DNA from: Natrialba sp. SSL1 | GTDB lineage: Archaea > Halobacteriota > Halobacteria > Halobacteriales > Natrialbaceae | NCBI RefSeq assembly: GCF_001861355.1 | Contig: NZ_MASN01000052.1 | Span: 228,115 to 292,114 of the forward strand | Length of the DNA stretch: 64,000 nt | Direction: 5' to 3' | Part shown: positions 37,713-45,701 of the stretch, piece by piece | How positions within the stretch are numbered: position 1 is the stretch's first letter | Layout of the letters: each line of letters opens with the position of its first letter | Program-made: the position numbers and the translations under genes | Notes under the pieces: model-generated | Databases searched by the model: none | Seen by the model: the letters and a program-made list of their open reading frames with translations, nothing else | Told to the model about the DNA's origin: nothing

Positions 37713-38447
37713 ATGCTCACTACCCTCTCCTGGCTCGGACTCGAGGTCAAGTCCCTCGAGTCAGCGCGGGAGTTCTATACGGATGTACTCGAGTTGTCGG
37801 TACGACGAGACGCGAACGACGAAAGACACTGCGCGGGCGAGTCCGGCCACGAGAACGAACTCGCGCTCGCGGCCGGCGACACGAACCTCGTCCTGCGCCG
37901 TCCCGACGGCGTACCCCGCGGCGGCCTGCACACCCACTACGCGTTCTCGATTCCGGAGGGGGAGTACGACGACTGGTGGGATCGACTCGAGGCAGCCGGA
38001 TACGACCTCGACGAGGCGCAGTTCGGCCCCGTCCGATCGCTCTATCTCTACGATCCCGACGGCAACTGTGTCGAACTCGGCCAGCAAGATGTCGCCGGCC
38101 CGGGAATCGACGGCATCTTCGAGGTCGTGCTCGAAGTGGAGTCACTCGAGCGCGCCGAATCCTTTTACAGCGACCTCGGCTTCGAGACCGTCGACATCGG
38201 CGACGACAGAAAACGCGTCCGGATGAACGGCCCGATGGCACTCGAGTTGTGGGAGCCCCATCTTGGAATTGCGGATGCCCGGGGCGGGGTTCACGTCGAC
38301 CTTGGGTTCGAGACCGACGAACCGACTGCTGCGCTGGAGGCGGTGGCAGAGCAGGTACGACAGGTAGACGAGGAGTCCGCCGAACGCGTGGTCGTTCGGG
38401 ATCCGGACGGACACGTGGTTACGTTCGTGTCGCCGTCCTCACGTTAG
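37713..38447 (+). CDS. VOC-family (glyoxalase/dioxygenase-like) protein
   Basis: A 244-residue protein with two vicinal-oxygen-chelate modules. Module 1: LGLEVKSLESAREFYTDVL to YLYDPDGNCVELGQ, with HTHYAFSIPEGEY. Module 2: VVLEVESLERAESFYSDLGF to VVRDPDGHVVTFVS. VOC proteins bind a divalent metal through His/Glu residues contributed by both modules. The substrate is not deducible. CTATACC at about 37685 is 27 nt upstream of the ATG. Confidence 0.85.
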   Translation: MLTTLSWLGLEVKSLESAREFYTDVLELSVRRDANDERHCAGESGHENELALAAGDTNLVLRRPDGVPRGGLHTHYAFSIPEGEYDDWWDRLEAAGYDLDEAQFGPVRSLYLYDPDGNCVELGQQDVAGPGIDGIFEVVLEVESLERAESFYSDLGFETVDIGDDRKRVRMNGPMALELWEPHLGIADARGGVHVDLGFETDEPTAALEAVAEQVRQVDEESAERVVVRDPDGHVVTFVSPSSR

Positions 38448-38519
38448 TCGGGTTTGCACGGATAACCGGTCAGTCGGATTTGCACGGATAACCGAGCGCT
38501 CGCGAGCGAGCAGCGTCCA

Positions 38520-38747
38520 CTACTCGGTGAGCGGGAGCAGGACGCCGAACACCCACGGAGAGAAAAAGCCGATAAGGAGGCCGAATACCTCGGCGTAGAA
38601 AAAGAGCGTGTGTTCCCAGGCGGGCAACGAACCGTAGACGAGGTGACCGACGAGTTCGCCGGTGGCCCCGAGAACGAACAGACCGAGCCCCAGGAAGAAG
38701 CCGCCTTTGGTTAACCGGGCGTAATCTAGCGAGCCGTATCGTCCCAT
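38520..38747 (-). CDS. Small two-span membrane protein (DUF7860-like)
   Basis: A 75-residue protein beginning MGRYGSLDYARLTKGGFFLG with hydrophobic helices at ~14-34 and ~49-72. The charged N-terminus, GELVGHLVYGSLPAWEHTLFF, and the end VFGVLLPLTE fit a family confined to haloarchaea. The function is unknown. Confidence 0.75.
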   Translation of the reverse strand: MGRYGSLDYARLTKGGFFLGLGLFVLGATGELVGHLVYGSLPAWEHTLFFYAEVFGLLIGFFSPWVFGVLLPLTE

Positions 38748-38819
38748 ACGGACAGATGCGAGCCCACTTCCCTAACTGTTTTGACCGCTGTGCTGTCACT
38801 CCTGCCGTTCGCGATTCAG

Positions 38820-39271
38820 CGTTCCGGACGGGTATGGTTGTGGGCGGGTGAGTGCGGTGAGACGCGAGATGGGTATCACTACGACCGTCGAACGGCTATC
38901 TTCTTGAGGCGAGAGAATCCCGTCGTTTTACGGCGGACGTGAATCGCCGCACCACAGACGTACGTGTTCTGTGGCCGTACTGGGTGCTGACCGACGTAAA
39001 ACAAGCCAGATAACTCCGAGCCAGCAGGGCAGAACCTCGGTCCCACTGCCGGATAGGAGTAACGGCGGCGTGGCCCCGCCAGCACCCCGTCGGTGTGTAA
39101 ACGGAAGTTCCCAACGCAGCGGGCCTCAGTTCGTGGGAAGCCTCGCCGTCGTCGGGCGTAGCCCGACTGCCTGAGGGATCTTCGATCCCTCTCCGTAAAC
39201 GGCGAGGAGGAGGTCACGCTACGCCACTCTCCGAAGGGCAAGCAGGAGGAATGAATCGGACGGGAGCCGGC
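38820..39271. other. Non-coding region, possible insertion-sequence remnant
   Basis: About 400 bp without a convincing gene. All frames are interrupted or have unnatural composition. GTTCGTGGGAAGCCTCGCCG and CGGCGAGGAGGAGGTCAC near the right side resemble, from memory, right-end hairpins of haloarchaeal IS200/IS605 (TnpB-type) elements, but no TnpB coding sequence could be reconstructed. Confidence 0.35.
39141..39207 (+). ncRNA. Candidate multi-stem structured RNA or element end
   Basis: The outer stem CCTCGCCGT (39141-39149) / ACGGCGAGG (39199-39207) encloses two perfect hairpins: GTCGGGC/GCCCGAC (39151-39167) and GAGGGATC/GATCCCTC with loop TTC (39173-39191). Three perfect helices within 67 bp are unlikely by chance. 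It may be an omega-RNA-like or insertion-sequence end, or a stand-alone RNA. Confidence 0.4.
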
Positions 39272-39562
39272 TCAGAGTCGATCCGTACTGACGTCGACGC
39301 CCGGCGGCGTTACGAGCAGGAATCCACGAAAGTGCACGAGATTCCCGCCTGCCTCCTTGACGTCGCGGGCGAAACCGGACGCCAGTTCGTTGACGTCACC
39401 CTCGACGCAGAGAACGAGCACGTTCCCCTTCGAAATCGCCTCGACCCACTCGTCTTCCGGCGTCTCCCCGTCGAGAACGCCGAGCACGATGCTCCCTTCG
39501 ATATCGAGTTCCTCGTCGATATGTTCCTCGACCGTCCGCAGATCGAGGTCGAAGTCGCTCAT
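39272..39562 (-). CDS. DUF5779-like conserved haloarchaeal protein
   Basis: A 96-residue acidic protein (SDFDLDLRTVEEHIDEELDI, GNVLVLCVEGDVNELASGFA, LVHFRGFLLVTPPGVDVSTD). It fits a small haloarchaeal family recalled as DUF5779. Strand-helix alternation suggests one compact alpha/beta domain. No catalytic residues are recognised. Confidence 0.75.
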   Translation of the reverse strand: MSDFDLDLRTVEEHIDEELDIEGSIVLGVLDGETPEDEWVEAISKGNVLVLCVEGDVNELASGFARDVKEAGGNLVHFRGFLLVTPPGVDVSTDRL

Positions 39563-39674
39563 GTGCGCTTCGTGGGAGCGCGACGAGAAAAACGTTCCTC
39601 TGCGAGAGAGTCTTCGCGCGCCGCATCACTCTGGCTCGCGTCGTCGGCTGAGCGAGCGCCGCGGAAGTGCCAGC

Positions 39675-39758
39675 TATAGTAGCCACTGCAAGTCAATGCA
39701 CACCTGATCGCACAGCTGTCGTGCGATCAGTGTGTAAATAGTTGCAGTTGTTACTATA
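39675..39758. mobile_element. 84-bp MITE-like element, copy 2
   Basis: 79 of 84 positions are identical to 22289-22372. In this copy the inner arms TGATCGCAC/GTGCGATCA pair perfectly. It lies 5 bp beyond the stop codon of the ferritin-like gene, where its hairpin could act in 3'-end formation. Confidence 0.75.
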
Positions 39759-39763
39759 ACGCG

Positions 39764-40219
39764 TCAGTCCGTCGGAAACTCCTTCTGAAAACCGCGGAAC
39801 TCCGTCCGATGGGCTTCCTCGTCGGAGAGGATCGACACCGCCACGTCCTCGGTCACCGGATCGTTCGCCTCCGAGGCGGCTTCGTGAAGCGCCCGATACG
39901 TCTCGATCGCGTCGTCCTCTGCCTCGAGTACCCCCTCGATGACCGACTGCACGTCTGTCGTGTCCTCGGGCGGCTGCAGACTCGACTGACTCGCCTCGAA
40001 CGCCGCTGAACCTGGCGGGGACTCCTCGAGTTGCTTCAGTCTGTTGCCGAGCTGGCGCGCGTGCTCGAGTTCCTCCTGCACGTCGGCTTCGAGGCTCTCT
40101 TTGACCTCCTCGGCGTGGACGCCGTCCAGGACGATGGCGTTGGTCAGGTAGTTCATCACGGTCTCGAGTTCGTCGATGTAGGCTTCGGTCAGCAGGTCGG
40201 TGATCTCGTCGCTGGTCAT
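39764..40219 (-). CDS. Ferritin-like di-iron four-helix protein
   Basis: A 151-residue helical protein. Paired carboxylate/His motifs typical of ferritin-like and rubrerythrin folds are seen: YIDELETVMNYL (~14), EADVQEELEHARQLGNRL (~44), AEDDAIETYRAL (~103) and ILSDEEAHRTEFRGF (~130). No C-terminal rubredoxin domain. Likely iron- or peroxide-handling. TTTTACG on the minus strand near 40246 is 27 nt upstream of the start, consistent with a leaderless mRNA. Confidence 0.8.
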   Translation of the reverse strand: MTSDEITDLLTEAYIDELETVMNYLTNAIVLDGVHAEEVKESLEADVQEELEHARQLGNRLKQLEESPPGSAAFEASQSSLQPPEDTTDVQSVIEGVLEAEDDAIETYRALHEAASEANDPVTEDVAVSILSDEEAHRTEFRGFQKEFPTD

Positions 40220-40384
40220 ATGGACAGTGCTCCCACAACCGGGCGTAAAATGCTGGTACCTGCACACGAGGTGATACCGACACGCGTAGGTGGCATCTGA
40301 ACACGAGTTCCGACTCCGTGCCACCGCCGTCCGCAATCCGCTCTCAGCGCAGTCTTTACCCGCTTGCCCACGTGAGAGACGACC

Positions 40385-40984
40385 ATGCGCGACCTCGACG
40401 ACACCGACCTCGAAATTCTCTCCCTGCTCACCGAGGATGCCCGTCGGCCCTACAACGAAATCGCCGACCACGTCGGCCTCACCCCGCCCGCCGTCTCCGA
40501 CCGCATCTCGCGGCTCGAGGAGCAGGGCGTCATCCAGGGCTTCACCGTCGACATCGACCGCTCGACGCTCCGCCAGGAAACCGCCGTCCTCGTCAACCTC
40601 CACCCCAAACCCGACGCCGTCGCCGATGTCTACGACGCCGCCACCACCCTCGACGGCGTCGATCACGTTTTCGAAGGCATGGACGGCCACGTTCTCGTCC
40701 ACGCCGCCATCTCCGGTGGCAACGTCCGCTCCTGGCTCGCGACCGAACTCGATCTCTCGCGTGTACTCGAGTACGACGTGACACCGCTCACTCGCTCCGA
40801 TCGGCGACTCGCGCTGTCGGCGGCTGGGTTTGCCCTCGACTGTGTCCTTTGCGGGAAGGAGATTACGGACGGTGGCGTGACGACGACGGTCGACGGGGAG
40901 CGAAAGACGTTCTGTTGTCGTTCCTGTGAGGGACAGTACGTCGAGGAGTACGAAGCGCGTCGGGGGGCACTCGAGAGTGAGTAG
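40385..40984 (+). CDS. Lrp/AsnC-type regulator with C-terminal TRASH metal-sensing domain
   Basis: A 199-residue protein. The N-terminal AsnC winged helix (LDDTDLEILSLLTEDARRPY, AVSDRISRLEEQGVI) is followed by an RAM-like alpha/beta domain (~60-135) and a TRASH zinc/copper-binding tail: CVLCGKEI and FCCRSCEGQYVEEYE (~153-190). Halobacterium has a regulator of this architecture that controls copper efflux. A metal-responsive role is therefore likely; no metal transporter is adjacent here. A TATA-like TCTTTAC lies ~30 nt upstream. Confidence 0.85.
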   Translation: MRDLDDTDLEILSLLTEDARRPYNEIADHVGLTPPAVSDRISRLEEQGVIQGFTVDIDRSTLRQETAVLVNLHPKPDAVADVYDAATTLDGVDHVFEGMDGHVLVHAAISGGNVRSWLATELDLSRVLEYDVTPLTRSDRRLALSAAGFALDCVLCGKEITDGGVTTTVDGERKTFCCRSCEGQYVEEYEARRGALESE

Positions 40985-41075
40985 GAGGTGGTGGTGATGG
41001 CGGTGGTGGTGATGCAGTGGTAGTGATGGCGGTGGTGGTGATGGCGGTGGTGGTGATGAAAGTGGAAGTGATGAG
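40985..41075 (+). repeat. GGTGGTGAT microsatellite
   Basis: Irregular tandem copies of GGTGGTGATGGC-like units (purine/T only on this strand) directly after the Lrp-TRASH stop. No coding role. The rest of the interval to 41470 holds no gene; a further TATA-like CATATAAAC sits at about 41379-41387. Confidence 0.7.
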
Positions 41076-41477
41076 GCAGCGGTGATGAGTGGATACGTCG
41101 ATGAGTGAACGTCTCGGCTGAGAATTTCCGATGCGTCGAATGGATCGTTTCCCGGCGTTCGTTCATCTGTTTCTCGGTGACCTCCTTGGACACGTGTTCT
41201 TGTGGGAGTCGATTATTGGACGAAGGACTACTCCAGGGCAGATTGGTCGGACGTCAGTGACCGAACGTCCATCGAGTTGCGCGCGCCAGCAAATCGGCCG
41301 TGGATTCGAGGCAAATTTGGTCACCTTTGTTCCGACGAATAGACAAATCGGCTTGCCGACGTTGTATTCTATTAGGGCATATAAACACACTATAGGCGTC
41401 GCTGTCTGTCGGTTTTGTAGACGAGACATCTGTAATAATTCATCACGGCACGCAAATCGAGGTCTTTCTGCACCAGA

Positions 41478-41485
41478 TTTATATA
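41478..41485 (+). promoter_or_regulatory. TATA box of leuA
   Basis: TTTATATA is centred about 30 nt upstream of the ATG at 41512. This strongly supports 41512 as the original leuA start and therefore the frameshift described for that gene. Confidence 0.65.
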
Positions 41486-41511
41486 CCACTTCCTCCCTGG
41501 GAACGGATACA

Positions 41512-42802
41512 ATGTCTCACCAAGACAGCCCATCCTCTGATACCAATCAGGGGGGTCGAGTTCTTCCAGGGCACGTTAGATTCCACTGACGAAATTGAGT
41601 CAGCACGTGTCTTCGATACCACCCTCCGGGATGGTGAACAGTCACCCGGAACGTCGTTTTCCTACGACGACAAACGGCAGATCGCCGCGATTCTGGACGA
41701 CATGGGAACCCACGTCATCGAGGCTGGCTTCCCGGTCAATTCGGACGCGGAGTTCGAGGCCGTTCGTGATATTGCTTCCTCGACGTCGACGACAACCTGC
41801 GGGTTAGCCCGCGTCGTCGACGGCGACATCGAAGCGGCGCTCGATTCCGGCGTCGAGATGGTGCACACGTTCGTGAGCACCAGCGACGTCCAGATCGAGG
41901 ATTCGATGCACGCCACGCGGGAGGAGGTCGCACAGCGCGCAGTCGACTCGGTCGAACGCATCAAAGAGGCGGGCGTGACCTGCATGTTCTCGCCGATGGA
42001 TGCGACGCGAACCGACGAGACGTTCCTGCTCGACGTCGTCGAAGCGGTCAGCGAGGCCGGCGTCGACTGGATCAACGTTCCCGACACCTGCGGCGTCGCG
42101 ACGCCGGGCCGGTTCGGCGACATGATCGAGAAGATCAGCGCCCACACCGACGCCCGGATCGACGTCCACACCCACGACGATTTCGGGCTGGCCACCGCGA
42201 ACGCGCTGGCCGGCATCGAAGCGGGAGCCGATCAGGCGCAGGTCTCGGTCAACTCGATCGGCGAGCGGGCCGGCAACGCCGCCTACGAGGAGTTCGTCAT
42301 GTCCGTCGAGTCGCTCTACCAGTGTGACACCGGTATCGACACCACGCGCATCACCGAACTCTCCGAGATCGTCGAGGAGAAGAGCGAGATGGCGACGCCG
42401 GGCAACAAGCCCATCGTCGGCGACAACGCCTTCTCCCACGAGAGCGGCATCCACGCCGCCGGCGTCATCGAGAACTCCGATACCTTCGAGCCCGGAGTAA
42501 TGACTCCCGAGATGGTCGGTGCCGAGCGCCGACTGGTCATGGGCAAACATACGGGCACCCACTCGGTACGGGAGCGACTGCGCGAGCGCGGCTACGATCC
42601 AACCGACGACGAGGTACGGGCGGTAACCCGCCGCGTCAAGGACTACGGCGCAGAGAAGCGCCGCGTCACGGTCAGCGATCTGGAGCGCTTCGCCGAAGAT
42701 GCTGACGTCGACCGTCGGCAGGAGTCAGAGCAAGCGCACGAATTCACGGAGCGAGACCGCGACGACCGCGATCACGAGGAGCACGAGGAGGTGCGCATCT
42801 GA
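41512..42802 (+). CDS. leuA: 2-isopropylmalate synthase family, with N-terminal +1 frameshift
   Basis: A DRE-TIM aldolase that condenses 2-oxoisovalerate with acetyl-CoA. RVFDTTLRDGEQSPGTSFSY is the signature, HTHDDFGLA (~residue 222) binds metal and GNNAF-like GDNAFSHESGIHA closes the active site. The natural N-terminus starts at 41512 (MSHQDSPSSDTNQ), but the rest (GVEFFQGTLDSTDEIE...) is in the next frame. Removing one G from the six-G run at 41550-41555 restores a ~429-residue protein. No ATG occurs in the downstream frame before 41702, which would delete essential residues. No C-terminal allosteric LeuA domain is seen. Sequencing error, mutation or programmed slippage are all possible. 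Confidence 0.8.
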
Positions 42803-42891
42803 GGAATGACCGCCTCGTTTGCACCCACTCCTGAGCCCCTGCTCTCTCGATCGCCCGTGTCGGCAGGCAACGATTACCCCACCCCCAACAG

Positions 42892-42897
42892 TTATAA
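42892..42897 (+). promoter_or_regulatory. TATA box of the ilv leader/operon
   Basis: TTATAA is centred 29 nt before the ATG of the short leader ORF at 42924, so the transcript should begin at or next to that ATG and carry a ~230-nt leader before ilvB. That is unusual where leaderless mRNAs dominate. Confidence 0.6.
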
Positions 42898-42923
42898 CGA
42901 TCGGCGGACCTACGTTATCAGCA

Positions 42924-43007
42924 ATGACGGTCCGCGCTTCGCTGTCGGCTCGCCAGTCGGGCGACAGCAGCGCGTTCGCTTCGATTCGTATTGTAGGGGC
43001 CTACTAG
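42924..43007 (+). CDS. ilv operon leader peptide (27 residues)
   Basis: A 28-codon ORF (MTVRASLSARQSG...SIRIVGAY, stop TAG at 43005) placed exactly where a leaderless transcript from the TATA box would start. Codons 21-24 are Ile-Arg-Ile-Val (ATT CGT ATT GTA), amino acids made by the operon it precedes. The last codons and stop lie inside a GC hairpin. This is the arrangement of a bacterial leader-peptide attenuator. That it is translated, and that it regulates, is inference. Confidence 0.5.
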   Translation: MTVRASLSARQSGDSSAFASIRIVGAY

Positions 43008-43025
43008 CCCCTCACATCACTCCTT
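42941..43025 (+). promoter_or_regulatory. Candidate attenuator hairpins before ilvB
   Basis: Hairpin 1: GCTGTCG (42941-42947) with CGACAGC (42962-42968), with an alternative inner pairing TCGCC/GGCGA. Hairpin 2: AGGGGC (42995-43000) with GCCCCT (43007-43012), whose loop holds the leader stop codon; it is followed by pyrimidine-rich TCACATCACTCCTTATC. A ribosome paused on the Ile/Val codons would lie just before hairpin 2. No long U-run follows it, so a termination step is unproven. Confidence 0.45.
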
Positions 43026-43155
43026 ATCGCCGACCCGAATTTGCCGCATCGTCTTCAGAGCCAGCAGTTACGACACAGATGACAACACGGACACAACGGT
43101 ATCGCTCGCAGCGATTCACCCGATCGAATCGCCGCACGACGGCGGGAGGGAACCG

Positions 43156-45015
43156 ATGAGCGAACGCGCAACCTCGATCCCACCGGAGGAACAGCACGAC
43201 GACCAGGACCAGGACCAGGACCAAGACCAGGACGCGGACGCAACAGCCAACGCGGACGGAAACGACACCACCGCAGGCGCTACCGGCGCTGACGCGGCTG
43301 TCACTGGTGACGGCACACAGCCCAAGCCAGTCACGACGGGTGCCGAATCCGTCGTCCGCGCACTCGAGAACGCCGGCGTCGAGTACGCCTTCGGCGTGCA
43401 GGGCGGGGCCATCATGCCCGTCTACGACGCGCTCTACGATTCGGATATCACGCACGTGACGATGGCCCACGAACAGGGCGCATCGCACGCGGCCGACGCC
43501 TACGGCATCGTCTCGGGCGAACCGGGCGTCTGTCTGGCGACCTCGGGGCCGGGCGCGACGAACCTCGTCACGGGCATCGCGGACGCCGACATGGACTCGG
43601 ACCCGATGCTCGCGCTGACGGGCCAGGTTCCGACGGACTTCGTCGGCAACGACGCGTTCCAGGAGACGGACACGACAGGTGTCACGACGCCGGTCACGAA
43701 GGACAACACGTTCGCTGCCGATCCGGACCGTGTCGGCACCGATGTCAGCGAAGCCTTCGCGCTCGCCCGTGAGGGGCGTCCAGGACCGACGCTGGTCGAC
43801 CTGCCGAAGGACGTCACGAACGCCGAGACGGACCGCGAACCCGACGAGCCGGCGACGCCTGACACGTACGAGGTGACGGAGGAAGCCGATCCGACGATCG
43901 TCGCGTCCGCGGCCGAACGGATCGAGAACGCGACCCGACCGATCATGCTGCTCGGCGGCGGCGTCATCAAGGGCGAGGCCAGCGAGACCTGCCGCGAGTT
44001 CGCCATCGAGCACGACATTCCGGTCGTCACGACGATGCCCGGTATCGGCTCGTTCCCGGAGGACCACGAGCTCTCGATGGAGATGGCCGGCATGCACGGC
44101 ACCGGCTACGCCAACATGGCGATCACCCACTGCGACACGATGATCGCCGTCGGCACCCGATTCGACGACCGCCTCACGGGCGGCATCGAGACGTTCGCGC
44201 CCGACGCGGAGATCATCCACGTCGACATCGACCCCGCGGAGATCTCGAAGAACATCCACGCGGACTACCCGCTGGTCGGCGACGCCGACACCGTCGTCTC
44301 CCAGCTCGCCCGCGCCGTCGAGACCTCGCCGCAGGCGACGAAGTGGCGCGCGCAGTGCCAGCAGTGGAAGTCGGACTACTCGATGGCCTACGACGCGCCT
44401 GAAGACGAACCGATTCAACCGGAGTTCGTCGTCGAGGCGCTGGACGAAGCCACGAGCGACCGCGCGGTCGTCACGACCGGCGTCGGCCAGCACCAGATGT
44501 GGGCCTGCCAGTACTGGACGTTCACCGAGCCTCGGACGTGGGTCTCGAGTCACGGGCTCGGCACGATGGGGTACGGACTGCCCGCCGCCATCGGCGCGCG
44601 CCTCGCCGCCGACGACGACCAGGAAGTCGTCTGCATCGACGGCGACGGCTCGTTCCTGATGACGCTACAGGGCCTCTCCGTGGCCGTCCGCGAGAACCTG
44701 GACATCACCGTCGCCGTGCTCAACAACGAGTACATCGGCATGGTCCGCCAGTGGCAGGACGCCTTCTTCGAGGGCCGCCACTCCGCGTCGGACTACGGCT
44801 GGATGCCCGAGTTCGACAAACTCGCCGAAGCCTTCGGCGCGAGCGGCTTCCGGATCGACGAGTACGACGAGGTCGCCGACACGATCGAGGCCGCACTCGC
44901 TGAAGACGGCCCCTCGGTGATCGACGTCCACATCGACCCGCAGGCGAACGTCTACCCGATGGTTCCGAGCGGCGGCGACAACGGCCAGTTCGCGCTGGCG
45001 GAGGATCAGCTATGA
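43156..45015 (+). CDS. ilvB: Acetolactate synthase large subunit
   Basis: A 619-residue thiamine-diphosphate enzyme catalysing the first shared step of valine/leucine/isoleucine synthesis. After a ~55-residue acidic Asp/Gln-rich extension come the Pyr domain (GVEYAFGVQGGAIMPVYDAL, catalytic Glu in MAHEQGASHAADAYG), a central FAD-binding-type domain (~residues 250-380), and the PP domain with IDGDGSFLMTLQGL ... VLNNEYIGMV. It overlaps ilvN by 4 nt. The leader region before it is described separately. Confidence 0.95.
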   Translation: MSERATSIPPEEQHDDQDQDQDQDQDADATANADGNDTTAGATGADAAVTGDGTQPKPVTTGAESVVRALENAGVEYAFGVQGGAIMPVYDALYDSDITHVTMAHEQGASHAADAYGIVSGEPGVCLATSGPGATNLVTGIADADMDSDPMLALTGQVPTDFVGNDAFQETDTTGVTTPVTKDNTFAADPDRVGTDVSEAFALAREGRPGPTLVDLPKDVTNAETDREPDEPATPDTYEVTEEADPTIVASAAERIENATRPIMLLGGGVIKGEASETCREFAIEHDIPVVTTMPGIGSFPEDHELSMEMAGMHGTGYANMAITHCDTMIAVGTRFDDRLTGGIETFAPDAEIIHVDIDPAEISKNIHADYPLVGDADTVVSQLARAVETSPQATKWRAQCQQWKSDYSMAYDAPEDEPIQPEFVVEALDEATSDRAVVTTGVGQHQMWACQYWTFTEPRTWVSSHGLGTMGYGLPAAIGARLAADDDQEVVCIDGDGSFLMTLQGLSVAVRENLDITVAVLNNEYIGMVRQWQDAFFEGRHSASDYGWMPEFDKLAEAFGASGFRIDEYDEVADTIEAALAEDGPSVIDVHIDPQANVYPMVPSGGDNGQFALAEDQL

Positions 45016-45701
45016 GCGGAGACGGCTCTGGACGCCGACGCGGCCTGGACGGCCCCGCTCCCGAGGAGCGACCGACCCCAGCGGGGCGGCGCAACGAGCA
45101 GGGCATCCGGATCGACCCCGAGGTCGAGGCCAAGCAAGAGCCGCGCCGGACCGTCATCTCGACGCTCGTCGAACACGAACCCGGCGTGCTCTCTGACGTT
45201 TCGGGGCTGTTCTCGAGACGGCAGTTCAACATCGAGAGCCTCACCGTCGGCCCGACGACCGACGACGACCGCGCGCGGATCACGCTGGTCGTCGAGGAAC
45301 CCGACCCCGGCATCGACCAGATCAAGAAGCAACTGCGCAAACTGATCCCGGTCATCTCCGTGCGCGAACTCGAGTCCGACGCGATGCGACGCGAACTCGC
45401 GCTCGTGAAGATCGACGCGGATCAGCCAGCGGAGGTCGCAGCCGTCGCGGACATGTACGACGGCAAGACCGTCGACTCCTGTCCCGAGACGGCGACGATC
45501 GAGATCACCGGTTCGCGCCAGAAGATCGACGCCGCGATCGAGACGTTCGAGCAGTTCGGCATCCGCGAGATCGACCGGACGGGAACCACGGCGCTCGCCC
45601 GTGGCACTCAGAGCACCGCCGCACCCGCGAGCACGACCGAATCGACCGCCGAAGCGGCGAGCCACCCGCAGAATCAATACGCACCAGCAGACGATGACTG
45701 A
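45012..45701 (+). CDS. ilvN: Acetolactate synthase small (regulatory) subunit
   Basis: A 229-residue regulatory subunit: an N-terminal ACT domain ([20 protein letters not shown], residues ~50-125) that binds valine, then a second ACT-like/C-terminal domain ([20 protein letters not shown] ... [19 protein letters not shown]). The ~45-residue basic/Gly N-terminal extension and the Ala/Thr/Ser tail are haloarchaeal additions. The start overlaps ilvB (ATGA); the stop overlaps ilvC by 8 nt. Confidence 0.93.
   Translation: MSGDGSGRRRGLDGPAPEERPTPAGRRNEQGIRIDPEVEAKQEPRRTVISTLVEHEPGVLSDVSGLFSRRQFNIESLTVGPTTDDDRARITLVVEEPDPGIDQIKKQLRKLIPVISVRELESDAMRRELALVKIDADQPAEVAAVADMYDGKTVDSCPETATIEITGSRQKIDAAIETFEQFGIREIDRTGTTALARGTQSTAAPASTTESTAEAASHPQNQYAPADDD

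Noticed and set aside
38879..39241. Possible 120-residue minus-strand protein and a 67-residue plus-strand protein
   Set aside because: Neither matches a known family and both run through the perfect hairpins; treated as non-coding.
39693..40304. Minus-strand frame that reads through the MITE into the ferritin-like region
   Set aside because: It is out of frame with the ferritin-like gene, whose helix motifs and promoter spacing are clear; the shared C-terminal residues come only from the MITE sequence.
41163..41489. 108-codon minus-strand frame upstream of leuA
   Set aside because: It has no TATA box at the right distance and resembles no family; the interval holds leuA promoter elements instead.
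43024..44553. 509-codon minus-strand frame opposite ilvB
   Set aside because: It mirrors a fully conserved acetolactate synthase; the composition is typical of antisense shadow.
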